The notes beneath the pieces were generated by a model. That model saw nothing but the letters and a program-made list of their open reading frames with translations, was not told the DNA's origin and did no database searches. Made by a program: the position numbers and the translations under genes. A stretch of 64,000 nucleotides of DNA, taken from positions 186,001-250,000 of the forward strand of contig NZ_CP029194.1 in NCBI RefSeq assembly GCF_008642375.1. The letters are read 5' to 3'. Below, one piece after another: positions 41,345 to 50,232 of the stretch (position 1 is its first letter; every line of letters starts with the position of its first letter). The stretch comes from Streptomyces venezuelae. Its GTDB lineage: Bacteria; Actinomycetota; Actinomycetes; Streptomycetales; Streptomycetaceae.

Positions 41345-42187
41345 GGCGGCGAGTGGAGGCGCAACTACGGCTCCGCGGTCCCCCTTCCGGCCGGCTTCAG
41401 AGGCCCCGACTCGGTCCTGGTCCTCGGCGGCGACCGCAACGACCCGAACACCTACCGGCTGGCCGGCGGCAAGTGGAACACCGAGAAGCCCCGTGCCTTC
41501 GGCCGCACCCAGGACGACACCCTGCTCCTGCCGAACGGCAACCTGCTCACCGTCAACGGCGCCTTCGACATCCGCGACTACGGCAACGGACCGTACAACC
41601 CCAACGCCGACCTGAAGTACCGCCAGGTCGAACTCCGCGACGAGAACGGCGACTGGAAGCTCGGCCCCGTACAGCGGCTGCCGCGCGGCTACCACTCCAA
41701 CGGCGTGGTGCTCCCTGACGGCCGTGTCATGATCACGGGCGACGAGCTCCAGCAGCTCGCCAACGACCCCGACATCACCGACAACAACAACGGCAGCATC
41801 GAGATCTACGAGCCGGCCTACCTCCACCAGGGCAGCCGCCCCTCGCTCGGCCTGATCTTCAACCCCAGCGTCGGCTACAACGAGAAGATCACGGTCAGTA
41901 CGAGCACGCCCAGCGAGGTCACCCGCGCCGTGCTACTGGCCCCGACCACCGCGACCCACTCGATCAACACCAGCCAGCGACACCTCGAACTGCGCATCAA
42001 GAGCCGCAGCGGCAACTTCCTGGAGCTTCAGGCCCCGCCGACCGCCGCCGCGGCCCCGCCCGGCCACGACATGCTCTTCCTCCTCGACGAGGAGGGCGCA
42101 CCGAGCAAGGCCGGCTGGGTCCAGCTCAAGCCCCCGGCGGCGACCGCCACGGCTGCCGCCGCCAAGGTGAAGCCGACAGGCGACTGA
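41345..42187 (+). pseudogene. 3' fragment of galactose/glyoxal oxidase-like gene
   Basis: The frame gives the last kelch blades and C-terminal DUF1929 domain of a radical-copper oxidase: GSAVPLPAGFRGPDSVLVLG, DDTLLLPNGNLLTVNGAFD, RGYHSNGVVLPDGRVMITGD and ATHSINTSQRHLELRIKSR. The Tyr-His copper ligands (YH in RGYHSN) and the late His (ATHS) are retained. The N-terminal part that would hold the Cys-Tyr cofactor residues is absent, and no suitable start codon exists. The break faces the truncated repeat-protein gene on the other strand, so one rearrangement probably damaged both. Confidence 0.8.
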
Positions 42188-42264
42188 CACCCGCCGTCTT
42201 GTACGGGCAGGCCCCCAGCGTCGTCACGGGCGCGGCTGGGGGCTCGCCGCGGACCGTACTGCGT

Positions 42265-42306
42265 CGGCATCGGCATCGGCATCGGAATGGGCATGGGCAT
42301 GGGCAT
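42265..42306. repeat. Seven tandem hexamers (CGGCAT/GGGCAT)
   Basis: Three CGGCAT, one CGGAAT and three GGGCAT units in a row. On the minus strand they would read as a Met-Pro repeat, but no gene is supported there. It is probably slippage-prone noncoding sequence between the oxidase remnant and the Lrp gene. Confidence 0.8.
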
Positions 42307-42377
42307 GGGAGCCGAGCACATCGGCTCGTTGATGACGCCACCCACCCTGATCTCCTCGACCTCGGGCCACCTTCCGA

Positions 42378-42830
42378 CTACTCGGGCAGGGGCCGGTCGT
42401 CGATGACGTTCTTCATGACGAGGGTGGAGGTCAGGCGCTGGACGCCGGGCAGGCGGGCGAGCTCCTGGTCGTACAGCTGCTGGAAGGCGGACAGGTCGGC
42501 GGTGGCGACTCGCAGGAGGTAGTCCGGCTCGCCGAACAGGCGCTGTGCCTGCAGCACGTGCGGGACGGCGGACACGGCCTCTTCGAAGGCGGTGACGGTG
42601 TCAGGGGTCTCCCAGCGCAGGGTGGCGAAGACGAGGGCCTCGAAGTTCAGGCCGACGGCGGCCGGGTCGACGACGGCGCGGTAGCCGCGGATGGCACCTT
42701 CGCGCTCCAGGTCGCGCAGTCGGCGGTGACAGGGCGAGACGCTGAGCTGCACGCGGGCGGCCAGCTCGGTGATCGTCAGTCGGCCGTCGAGCTGCAGCTC
42801 GGTAAGAATCTTCCGGTCCATGGCGTCCAT
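42378..42830 (-). CDS. Lrp/AsnC-family regulator
   Basis: A 150-residue Lrp-type protein: HTH DRKILTELQLDGRLTITELA then ARVQLSVSPCHRRLRDLERE, and an effector-binding RAM domain (HVLQAQRLFGEPDYLLRVAT). It is divergent from a LysE-type exporter gene 111 bp away, the usual arrangement in which Lrp activates the exporter when its amino acid accumulates. GGAGAA-GA-TTCTCC directly before the ATG (42831-42844) is a small dyad overlapping its ribosome binding site. Confidence 0.92.
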   Translation of the reverse strand: MDAMDRKILTELQLDGRLTITELAARVQLSVSPCHRRLRDLEREGAIRGYRAVVDPAAVGLNFEALVFATLRWETPDTVTAFEEAVSAVPHVLQAQRLFGEPDYLLRVATADLSAFQQLYDQELARLPGVQRLTSTLVMKNVIDDRPLPE

Positions 42831-42941
42831 GGAGAAGATTCTCCCTCACATTGCGGGATTACGAGGTAAAGACGCAAACACCTTCGGGCGCATCCGGCCT
42901 AGCCTTCCCTCCGTAGTAAAAAGTGCGAGAGGGAACGATCG

Positions 42942-43559
42942 ATGGACACGACGACACTGGCGGCCTTCCTGGTAGTGGACCTGCTGCTGGTGTTCACCCC
43001 GGGCGCGGACTGGGCCTACGCGATCTCCGCCGGTCTGCGGGGTCGCTCGGTCGTCCCCGCCGTCACCGGGCTGATCGCCGGCCACGCCGCCTACGCGCTC
43101 GTGGCCGTCGCGGGCCTCGCGGTGATCGTGGCGAGCTCCCCGGCCGCGCTCACCGCTCTGACGTTGGCGGGCGCCGGCTACCTGCTGTGGCTGGGGTGGG
43201 GTGTGCTGCGTCAGCCGGCCGTCCCGGCAACGGGGGAAGGCCATGCGGACGCGTCCCGGCTGCGGGTCATTCTCAAGGGGTTCGGGATCAGCGGTCTGAA
43301 CCCGAAGGCGTTGTTGCTGTACTTCTCGCTGTTCCCGCAGTTCATCGACCCTGCCACGGGCTGGCCGGTCGCCGCGCAGACCGGGCTGCTCAGCACGATG
43401 CACCTGACCGCGTGCGTCGTCGTCTACCTCGCCGTCGGCGTCCTGGCCCGCACGGTGCTGAGCACCCGGCCCTCGGCCGCCCGGGTCGTCACCCGGATCA
43501 GCGGTGCCATGATGATCGCGATCGGCGCCTTCCTGCTGGTGGAACGTCTGGCCGGCTGA
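42942..43559 (+). CDS. LysE-family amino-acid exporter
   Basis: A 205-residue membrane protein with about six helices. The family N-terminal motif TPGADWAYAISAGLRGR appears in the LVVDLLLVFTPGADW context, and the GISGLNPKALLLYFSLFPQF motif in helix 4 is diagnostic. It would export a basic or neutral amino acid or homoserine lactone. GAGAGGGA precedes the ATG at about 7 nt. Control by the divergent Lrp protein is likely. Confidence 0.92.
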   Translation: MDTTTLAAFLVVDLLLVFTPGADWAYAISAGLRGRSVVPAVTGLIAGHAAYALVAVAGLAVIVASSPAALTALTLAGAGYLLWLGWGVLRQPAVPATGEGHADASRLRVILKGFGISGLNPKALLLYFSLFPQFIDPATGWPVAAQTGLLSTMHLTACVVVYLAVGVLARTVLSTRPSAARVVTRISGAMMIAIGAFLLVERLAG

Positions 43560-43606
43560 GGAACCCGTACCGCTCCGCCCGACACGGCCCGAAGGAGAGC
43601 ACGCGC

Positions 43607-43735
43607 GTGGAAGTCCATACGCAGCAGGAACAGGCGAGCCCCGCGGTGCGCAAGCGCGTCCGGGACAGTTTCGAGCCGCAGGGCCTGATGTCCCACCTCG
43701 GCGTACGGATCACTCGCATCGGGCCCGGCCGCGTG
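43607..43735 (+). pseudogene. N-terminal stub of a PaaI-type thioesterase
   Basis: GTG 43607 with GGAGAG 7 nt upstream opens a frame encoding MEVHTQQEQASPAVRKRVRD then SFEPQGLMSHLGVRITRIGP, the N-terminus of a hotdog-fold thioesterase. After about 43 residues homology stops abruptly and the MBL-fold gene begins, so a deletion has joined the two. Confidence 0.65.
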
Positions 43736-43779
43736 AACAGGTCCGCCGCACGAGCCCCCAGCGGTCCGCTCCGGCCCTG

Positions 43780-44736
43780 CCGTCGTGGCTGACGTGGTGG
43801 CAGCGCCCCTTCCCCGACGCCAACACCCTCCTGCTGCCCGGACGGCAGCCGGCCCTGGTCGACACCGGTTTCGTCGCCCATGCGGAGGAGACCATCGTCT
43901 GGGCCCGCGCCCACGCCGGGAACATCGCCCTCGTCGTCAACACCCACTGGCACTCCGACCACGTCGGCGGCAACGCCCTCCTCCAGGCCAGTGGCGCCGC
44001 CATCGCCGCCGGAACTCCGGAGGCCGACGCGATCACCCGCCGGGACCCCGGCTGCTGCGCGGCCGAGTACCTCGACCAGCCGGTCGCCCCGTACACCGTG
44101 GACGTCCCGCTCGACGACGGCCAGGTCCTGCGGCTGGGCGGCGCCGACTGGGAGGTCGTCCGCACTCCCGGCCACACCCCCGGCCATCTGGCCTTGTGGC
44201 AGCCGGACGAGCGGCTGCTGGTGGTCGGTGACGCGCTGTCGGACTACGACGTCGGCTGGGTCAACCTCGCCCTCGACGGGCCCGACGCGGCCGCGACCGC
44301 GCTCGCCTCCCTCCAACGGTTGGCCGCCCTCGACCCCCGCGTGGTCCTCCCCTCCCACGGCCCGATCCCCACCGACCCGGCAGCCACGAGCGCCGCCGCC
44401 CTGCGCCGGGCCCAGCGGCTCGTCGACGACCCGTCCGGAGCGGTCTGGTAGGGCGCCCGCCGGATCCTCGCCTTCGCCCTGATGATCCGCGAGGGCATCT
44501 CCGCCGACGAGATCGAGCCGTACCTCCACGCCCGCGCCTGGCTGACCGACGCCGCCCGCCTCCTGGACGTGACCCCCGAAGCCCTTGCCGCCGAACTGGT
44601 CACGGCCATGCTCGGCAGCGGCGCCATAGTCCTCCGCGACGGCCTCTTCCACGCCGCCGCCGACCACACCCCCGTGGCGCCCGAGGTGTTGAGCGTGCCC
44701 TACCCCCGAGCCTGGCCGGCGACCGAGCCGCGATGA
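43780..44736 (+). pseudogene. MBL-fold hydrolase gene with amber stop
   Basis: The frame encodes a metallo-beta-lactamase fold: PFPDANTLLLPGRQPALVDT, the zinc motif NTHWHSDHVGGNAL, VRTPGHTPGHLALWQ, LLVVGDALSDYD and VVLPSHGPIP. After GAVW a TAG at 44449-44451 interrupts, and the same frame continues for 95 codons (GARRILAFALMIREGISADE, then a winged-helix-like domain ending ATEPR). The protein originally had both domains. The 5' end lacks a convincing start and is fused to the thioesterase stub. A truncated MBL domain might still be made, but I call it a pseudogene. Confidence 0.75.
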
Positions 44737-44843
44737 CACCTGCTGGAGCGAGGAGGCGGGCGAGCGGGCGCCAGCCCCTCGCCCGCCTCCCGGCAGCGAC
44801 GCTGTCGCACGTTCGAGGGGACCGGCCCGTCGACGTACTCGCC

Positions 44844-45305
44844 CTACGGCATCGCCCGGCTCGACTGCGTGTCCGACTCCTCGAACCGGTACAGCTCTGG
44901 CACGGAGACCTTGATCGGCTCCTGAGTGGTCCGAGCGATCACGACGACCACGGGCTCCTTCGGGTCGGGGTTCTCTTCTCTGTGCGGGACGAACGGGGGG
45001 ACGAGGAAGAAGTCCCCTGGGTTGGCGGCCAGCCGTACCTCCTGTGTGCCGTCGTGATAGACGAAAACGGGGTGACCGCTCACCACGTAGATCCCCGCCT
45101 CCGAGTCACCGTGATGATGGTTGTCCGTCGAGCTCAGAGGCGGGTTCTCCACGAGGCCCATCCAGAGCTTCTTCGATCCGACCGTGCCTCCGCTGATGGC
45201 GGCGAAACCCTCCAGCTCACCAGAGCCAACGTGGTGGACGCGGTCGTTGACCGGCACGTGATCGCCGGATCCCTGTGCGGGCCTGGCACCTGTACGGTCA
45301 CTCAT
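44844..45305 (-). CDS. Cupin-domain protein
   Basis: A 153-residue single-cupin protein. Motif 1 is NHHHGDSEAGIYVVSGHPVF (two His and Glu ligands) and motif 2 is NPGDFFLVPPFVPHREEN (His ligand). Such proteins bind a metal and act as isomerases, oxygenases or sugar epimerases, or sense small molecules. The ATG at 45305 has GAGAGG 6 nt upstream. It appears monocistronic. Confidence 0.88.
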   Translation of the reverse strand: MSDRTGARPAQGSGDHVPVNDRVHHVGSGELEGFAAISGGTVGSKKLWMGLVENPPLSSTDNHHHGDSEAGIYVVSGHPVFVYHDGTQEVRLAANPGDFFLVPPFVPHREENPDPKEPVVVVIARTTQEPIKVSVPELYRFEESDTQSSRAMP

Positions 45306-45475
45306 GCTCAGCCTCTCTGCTTTCGATCGCCTCGAACCAGGCTGCAACTCCCGCGCCAAGGAGGGCAATTGTTCTTGCCGGTCCGGCAAAACGCACGCAT
45401 GGCGGAACCAGGGCGGTGACGCCCGCTCATGGATCTGCGCTCGCGCCACCCCCTCGTGGCTCCCTTGGGTCGCCG

Positions 45476-46093
45476 TCAGGTGAGGTGCACGGACAGGCCG
45501 CACAAGCCCAGCCCTCTGCGTGCGGCGGTACGCCAGACGCGCAAGGGGCCGTCGAGGACGCATTCCTCGCCGTCCATGTAGTCGAGCCAGTCCTGGGCTT
45601 CCGCCGCCGCCCGCCCGGCCGGGGTGAAGGTGAGGGCTCGCTCGACCTGCGGCAGGCTGTCGGCGACCTGGGCCGGCGTGAGCAGGAAGGTGCCGCACCA
45701 GCCCGGCAGGAGTGCCGCCCGGGCCGGTCCGACGGCGTGGAAGAAGGAGGAGAGCGCATATTCCTTGCTGTGCACCGAGAGGAAGACCGTGTCTTCGCTC
45801 TGCCCGTCCCACACATCGTCCACCACGTAGAAGGAGGGGTCCGCCGTGCCGTCGCAGACGTCGTCGACGTGGCTCCCTGGTGCGGTGAGCTCGCGGAACG
45901 AATCGATGGCAGATCCGTAGTCGTCGTACCAGGTGCGATGGTCGGGGAGCGGGGACCGCTGCCACTCCTGCCAGCGGCGGGCGGCGTCCGGGCGGTCGCG
46001 GTCCGCCCGCATCGCGGGGAGCAGCCGCGGCGCGAGGCTCGCGATGTCTTCCTCGGTGTGGCCGCCGATCGCCCACGCGCTGGTGAATCCCAT
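45476..46093 (-). CDS. DUF7691-like hypothetical protein
   Basis: A 205-residue soluble protein starting MGFTSAWAIGGHTEEDIASL, with conserved-looking DYGSAIDSFRELTAPGSHVD, VFLSVHSKEYALSSFFHAVG, WCGTFLLTPAQVADSLPQVE and a C-terminal GLGLCGLSVHLT. The pattern matches actinobacterial proteins labelled DUF7691, of unknown role. The start at ATG 46093 has only a weak ribosome binding site; a GTG at 46144 is an alternative. Confidence 0.72.
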   Translation of the reverse strand: MGFTSAWAIGGHTEEDIASLAPRLLPAMRADRDRPDAARRWQEWQRSPLPDHRTWYDDYGSAIDSFRELTAPGSHVDDVCDGTADPSFYVVDDVWDGQSEDTVFLSVHSKEYALSSFFHAVGPARAALLPGWCGTFLLTPAQVADSLPQVERALTFTPAGRAAAEAQDWLDYMDGEECVLDGPLRVWRTAARRGLGLCGLSVHLT

Positions 46094-46219
46094 GCGTTCG
46101 ACGCTACCGCCGGCCACTGACACCACCGCTTCTCCACCGCGCATGCCCCCCCGGTCCCACCCGGCCCAGCGCGGCCACCCGGAAGAGATCCGTGACCAGC
46201 TCGCCGTCGATCATGGCGT

Positions 46220-47320
46220 TCACTCCCTGCCGCGCGGGCCTGGCTCGCGGGGGTTTGACGGAGTGGTTTGGCTTCCTCGGTCGAGTTCCTTGAGGAAATG
46301 TCGCTGGCTGTCCAGGAATCCGTCCGCGAAGAGCGAGTGGGGAGAGAAGAGCGCGGTGAGCGTGGTCTTGAAGTCCGATCGCTCGATGGACTGCTTGAGC
46401 AGTGAATGGGTCGCGTCCGGGTGACGCTTGACCGTCAACGCACCACCGGCGTCCAGCACCTCGCGGTAGACGCGCTCCGTGTCGGCGATGTCCACGTTGA
46501 TGTCGTGGCCCGCGAGGGTCAGCAACAGCGGTACGCCGCGCAGGGCGCGGAGGTCTTGCGTGGCATCCGCCGTGTGGTTCCTGGAGATGAAGCCCCAGCG
46601 ATCGGCGGTCATGCCGTGCGCATCTCCGCCCATGGCCCTGACGTACTCCTCGAAGGTCGCGTGGCTCCCCAGCAACCCACGGGTGGTGTCGCTCCTGGCG
46701 ACCTCCGCCTTGACGCGGGCTGCTGATGCGCCTTCAGCGCGCAGCTCGGCGAGGAGGTTGTAGCGGCCCTGCCGGAGCCAGTTGATCGCGGGTGAGACGG
46801 CGATGACGAAGCTCACGGACGTCTTGGCGGCGATCTTCGGCAGGACCCAGCCCGCCTGACTGGCGCCCCAGAGCCCGATCCGGTCACTGTCGATGTCCGC
46901 GCGGGCGCGTGCCCAGGCGATCGCGGCGGCCGCCTCGTCGGCCCGGTCGTCCATGGACTGGTCGAGCCAGTTGCCGGGTGCGCCCGCGACGCCGGGCTTG
47001 TCCCAGGACAGGGAGGCGTAGCCGGCTTTGGCGTTCGCCTCCCACATGGGCTTGTAGCCGTCGTCGTGGGTGGCGTCGACGGGGCCGTCGCCGTGGACGT
47101 ACACGACCAGCCCGTGGCGCTTGAGGCCGTCCCTGGGGGTGGCCAGTACGCCGTTGAGGGTGTGGCCGCCATGGCGGATCGAGACCCGCTGCTCGTCCAT
47201 CTCGTAGGAGTTGCGCCACAGCACCACACCGACGAGGCCTGCGGCCACGACCAGGACCATGACGAGTGACCACACGGCGACGCGGAGCCCGCGGTGTCGG
47301 GGCTGGGTCTTCGGAGACAT
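46220..47320 (-). CDS. Membrane-anchored alpha/beta hydrolase (dienelactone/S9-like)
   Basis: A 366-residue protein with an N-terminal signal anchor (VAVWSLVMVLVVAAGLVGVV) and an extracytoplasmic alpha/beta hydrolase domain: VVYVHGDGPVDATHDDGYKP, LSWDKPGVAGAPGNW, nucleophile Ser in IGLWGASQAGWVLPKI, aspartate in LLTLAGHDINVDIADTER and histidine in HPDATHSLLKQS. The triad appears complete. Substrates may be esters or peptides. The ATG at 47320 has GAGG about 10 nt upstream. A dyad at 47358-47399 lies just upstream. Confidence 0.87.
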   Translation of the reverse strand: MSPKTQPRHRGLRVAVWSLVMVLVVAAGLVGVVLWRNSYEMDEQRVSIRHGGHTLNGVLATPRDGLKRHGLVVYVHGDGPVDATHDDGYKPMWEANAKAGYASLSWDKPGVAGAPGNWLDQSMDDRADEAAAAIAWARARADIDSDRIGLWGASQAGWVLPKIAAKTSVSFVIAVSPAINWLRQGRYNLLAELRAEGASAARVKAEVARSDTTRGLLGSHATFEEYVRAMGGDAHGMTADRWGFISRNHTADATQDLRALRGVPLLLTLAGHDINVDIADTERVYREVLDAGGALTVKRHPDATHSLLKQSIERSDFKTTLTALFSPHSLFADGFLDSQRHFLKELDRGSQTTPSNPREPGPRGRE

Positions 47321-47710
47321 GGGATGGCTGCCTCTGTTCGGGTTGACGTCGACACTGAAACTATCACTGCAAGAACGATCGTAGAGCACTTGATAGTTTT
47401 CAGCCTCGACCTCCTCCGGGCCAGGCGGACCGGCATAGCGAGCAGCCGGCGCTCCCCCACCCATGCCGGCCACCGTCCCACTGCACCTGTCGGCGCCACC
47501 ATCCGAGGTCCGGAGCTCTCCGTGCCCATTTCCGGCAGGAGTTGGCGAGATCACGTGTGCGACATGAAGGAGGTGCGGAGAGAACTTTAAGAAACCTTGT
47601 TGAATAACGTGTCACCCAGGGTTCGCACTTGATTTGCTCCTGCCAATCCGCACAGGGTTCTCTCGAACGTTTGACGCCCCACACGTCAACACGAGGAGAG
47701 AACCACCTTC
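47321..47710. other. Intergenic region with operator-like dyad
   Basis: No gene seen. AAACTATCA (47358-47366) and TGATAGTTT (47391-47399) are perfect 9-bp inverted repeats 24 bp apart with CGATCG in the spacer. They lie 38 bp before the minus-strand hydrolase start and are a plausible operator for it. The subtilase promoter must lie in 47400-47700. Confidence 0.5.
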
Positions 47711-48910
47711 ATGGCAACTCACAAGCGACGCCGCGGACTTCGTAACGCGGCGATAGCCACAGGTACCGCGGCCGCGGCCGCCACCGCACTGCTCGCGGCC
47801 AATCTCGCCGGGGCAGCCGCCCCGGCGGAAGGCACCGTGCACGGACTCGGGGCCCCGGGCGCCGTCTCCGGCAGCTTCGTCGTCATCCTCGACGCATCCG
47901 CGAACAAGGCGGAGCTCGCGAAGAAGTACGGCGGCACCCTCCAGCGCTCCTACGGATCGGAGGTCAACGGCTTCTCGGCTTCCGGTCTGTCCGTCGACGA
48001 GGCCAAGCGCCTCGCCGCCGACCCGGCCGTCGGCACGGTCGTGCAGAACAAGCGCTTCAGCATCAACGAGACCCAGGAGCAGCCCCCGTCCTGGGGCCTG
48101 GACCGGATCGACCAGGCCGACACGGCCGGCGACCAGAAGTACACGTACCCCGATGGCGGCGGCGAGGGCGTGACCGCGTACGTCATCGACACCGGCGTCC
48201 GGATCTCGCACCAGGACTTCGGCGGTCGGGCCGCCCACGGCTTCGACGCCGTGGACAACGACCAGACCGCCGACGACGGCAACGGCCACGGCACGCACGT
48301 CGCCGGCACCATCGCCGGTACGGCCCACGGTGTGGCCAAGAAGGCCAAGGTCGTGGCCGTTCGTGTCCTCGACGACAACGGCTCCGGCACCACCGAGCAG
48401 GTCGTGGCGGGCATCGACTGGGTGACCCAGAACCACTCCGGCCCCTCGGTCGCGAACATGAGCCTCGGCGGCGGCGCCGACGAGGCCCTGGACGCGGCGG
48501 TCCAGCGCGCCATCGCCTCCGGCGTGACCTTCGCGGTGGCGGCCGGCAACGAGTCCTCCGACGCCGGACAGGGCTCGCCCTCCCGCGTGCCCGAGGCGCT
48601 CACCGTGGCGTCCAGCACCAAGGACGACGAGCAGTCGGACTTCTCGAACTTCGGCTCCGTGGTGGACCTGTACGCGCCCGGCTCGGACATCACCTCGGCC
48701 TGGAACGACAGCGACACGGGCGTCAAGACGATCTCCGGAACGTCGATGGCCAGCCCGCACGTGGCGGGTGCCGCGGCCCTGTACCTGGCGGCAAACCCGT
48801 CGGCGACGCCGGCCGACACGGCCGCCGCGCTGTCCGGGTCGGCCACCGCGGACGCCATCAAGAACCCGTCTTCAGGCACCGCGAACAAGCTCCTGAAGGT
48901 GGCGCCGTAG
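47711..48910 (+). CDS. Secreted S8 subtilisin-like serine protease
   Basis: A 399-residue secreted protease. The signal peptide is Ala-rich with basic start (KRRRGLRNAAIATGTAAAAA), followed by an I9 inhibitor propeptide (SFVVILDASANKAELAKKYG to GTVVQNKRFSINE). The catalytic domain has D160 (AYVIDTGVRISH), H193 (NGHGTHVAGT), oxyanion N280 (AVAAGN) and S345 (SGTSMASPHVAG). It lacks a C-terminal P domain, like small Streptomyces subtilases used in extracellular protein degradation. The start is ATG 47711 with GGAGAG about 10 nt upstream. A strong terminator follows at 48952. Confidence 0.95.
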   Translation: MATHKRRRGLRNAAIATGTAAAAATALLAANLAGAAAPAEGTVHGLGAPGAVSGSFVVILDASANKAELAKKYGGTLQRSYGSEVNGFSASGLSVDEAKRLAADPAVGTVVQNKRFSINETQEQPPSWGLDRIDQADTAGDQKYTYPDGGGEGVTAYVIDTGVRISHQDFGGRAAHGFDAVDNDQTADDGNGHGTHVAGTIAGTAHGVAKKAKVVAVRVLDDNGSGTTEQVVAGIDWVTQNHSGPSVANMSLGGGADEALDAAVQRAIASGVTFAVAAGNESSDAGQGSPSRVPEALTVASSTKDDEQSDFSNFGSVVDLYAPGSDITSAWNDSDTGVKTISGTSMASPHVAGAAALYLAANPSATPADTAAALSGSATADAIKNPSSGTANKLLKVAP

Positions 48911-48951
48911 CAGCACCGCAACACCGGTCGGCCGACCATTGAGCCACGAAG

Positions 48952-48981
48952 GTGGCCCTCCACACGCCGGTGGAGGGCCAC
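48952..48981 (+). terminator. Strong hairpin after the subtilase gene
   Basis: GTGGCCCTCCAC (48952-48963), 6-nt loop, then its exact complement (48970-48981). It lies 41 bp after the stop. Confidence 0.85.
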
Positions 48982-49105
48982 TTCCGGATTTCCGTGCCGG
49001 ACAGCGGCGGACGGGTCGATCGGAGAATCGGATCGCGACGGGTGGCGGGCTGCCGCAACCGGTACCGGGATGATCCGGCAAGTACGGCGCCGCATGCCCA
49101 CACAC

Positions 49106-49477
49106 CTACACCACTGCTGACGCCTCGTCGGCACGGTCCTGGGCCTCCAGGACGCGATGGCCGTGTTCCGCCGACCACGCGCCCATGGCACGGATCGGGA
49201 CCATGAAGCTGTGGCCCAGGTCTGTCAGTTCGTACTCGACGCGCGGGGGCGCCTCCGCGTAGGCCCGCCGCTCGACGAGTCCGTCGTACTCCAAGCGGCG
49301 CAGTGTCTCGTTGAGTACCTTGGCGCTGATTCCGCCGATGGCCGCGCGCAGCCGCCCGGGCCGCATCGGGCCGTCCGCGAGCGCGAACACGACCACGCTG
49401 TTCCACCGGTTGGTCAGCAGGTCGAAGCCCACACGCGCCCGACAGTCCGCCAGATACTCGCCGTTGCTCCCCGTCAC
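49106..49477 (-). CDS. HxlR-family regulator
   Basis: A 123-residue winged-helix protein: LLTNRWNSVVVFALADGPMR, GRLRAAIGGISAKVLNETLR, RLEYDGLVERRAYAEAPPRV and EYELTDLGHSFMVPIRAMG are the classic HxlR blocks. The N-terminal cysteine (EYLADCRARVGFD) is the position used for redox or aldehyde sensing in relatives. It is divergent from the NAD(P)-binding oxidoreductase gene at 49573, 95 bp away, which it probably controls. Confidence 0.93.
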   Translation of the reverse strand: MTGSNGEYLADCRARVGFDLLTNRWNSVVVFALADGPMRPGRLRAAIGGISAKVLNETLRRLEYDGLVERRAYAEAPPRVEYELTDLGHSFMVPIRAMGAWSAEHGHRVLEAQDRADEASAVV

Positions 49478-49572
49478 TCCCCCGATTATGGGCCCCCGAC
49501 GGATACCAAATGGTTCCTTTCGGCCGACCTAGATTCACCGGACGAACCGGCAGGTGAGGAAAGGGGATCGTT

Positions 49573-50199
49573 ATGCGGATCGGAATGCTGGGTGCGGGTG
49601 CCATGGCGCAGGCTCTCGGTGCGAGGTGGGCGAAGGCCGGGCACGACATCGTGGTCGCAGCGCGCGACGCGGAAAGGGCGACGGATCTCGCTGCCCGGCT
49701 CGGGGCCCGCGCGGGCAGTTTCGCCGAGGCCGCCGCCCACGGGGACGCGGTGCTCGCCGCGCTTCCGCACAGCGCGATGCTCGACGTGGTCGAGCCGCTG
49801 GCCGACGTGCTCGCGGGACGGGCCCTGATCGACTGCTCGAACCCGATCGTGCCAGGGCCAGGCGGGCCCATGCTCACCACCGACGGCGGCTCGTCCGCGG
49901 CGCGCCGGATCGCGGATGCGGCGCCCGGCGTACACGTCATCAAGGCGTTCAACCTGTGTGCGGCCGAGGTGTGGGCTCGGTATCCGGACGGCCTGGCGGT
50001 GCCACTGTGCGGGGATGACGCCCACGCCTTGGCTCTGGTACGCGCACTGGTGACGGACCTGGGCGCACTCCCGCTCGACGCGGGCGGCCTGGACCGAGCC
50101 GGCTACGTCGAAGCCACTGCCGCGTTCGTGATCGGGGTGTGGTTCGCAGGCGGTGACCCGCGCACCGTGCTGCCGCTCGTCGAACACGCCCAGGGCTAA
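49573..50199 (+). CDS. F420H2:NADP-oxidoreductase-like NAD(P)-binding protein
   Basis: A 208-residue Rossmann protein starting MRIGMLGAGAMAQALGARWA (GxGxxA dinucleotide motif). VVAARDAERATDLAARLGA, DAVLAALPHSAMLDVVEPLA, DCSNPIVPGPGGPMLTTDGG and VHVIKAFNLCAAEVWAR match the F420-dependent NADP reductase group and related NADPH enzymes. GAGGAAAGGGG precedes the ATG. Its stop codon TAA (50197-50199) takes its last base from the inserted mobile element; before the insertion it would have been TAG at the same place, so the protein is unchanged. Confidence 0.9.
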   Translation: MRIGMLGAGAMAQALGARWAKAGHDIVVAARDAERATDLAARLGARAGSFAEAAAHGDAVLAALPHSAMLDVVEPLADVLAGRALIDCSNPIVPGPGGPMLTTDGGSSAARRIADAAPGVHVIKAFNLCAAEVWARYPDGLAVPLCGDDAHALALVRALVTDLGALPLDAGGLDRAGYVEATAAFVIGVWFAGGDPRTVLPLVEHAQG

Positions 50200-50232
50200 G
50201 GGCTGTCCCGTAACTGTGGTTGCGGACAGCCG

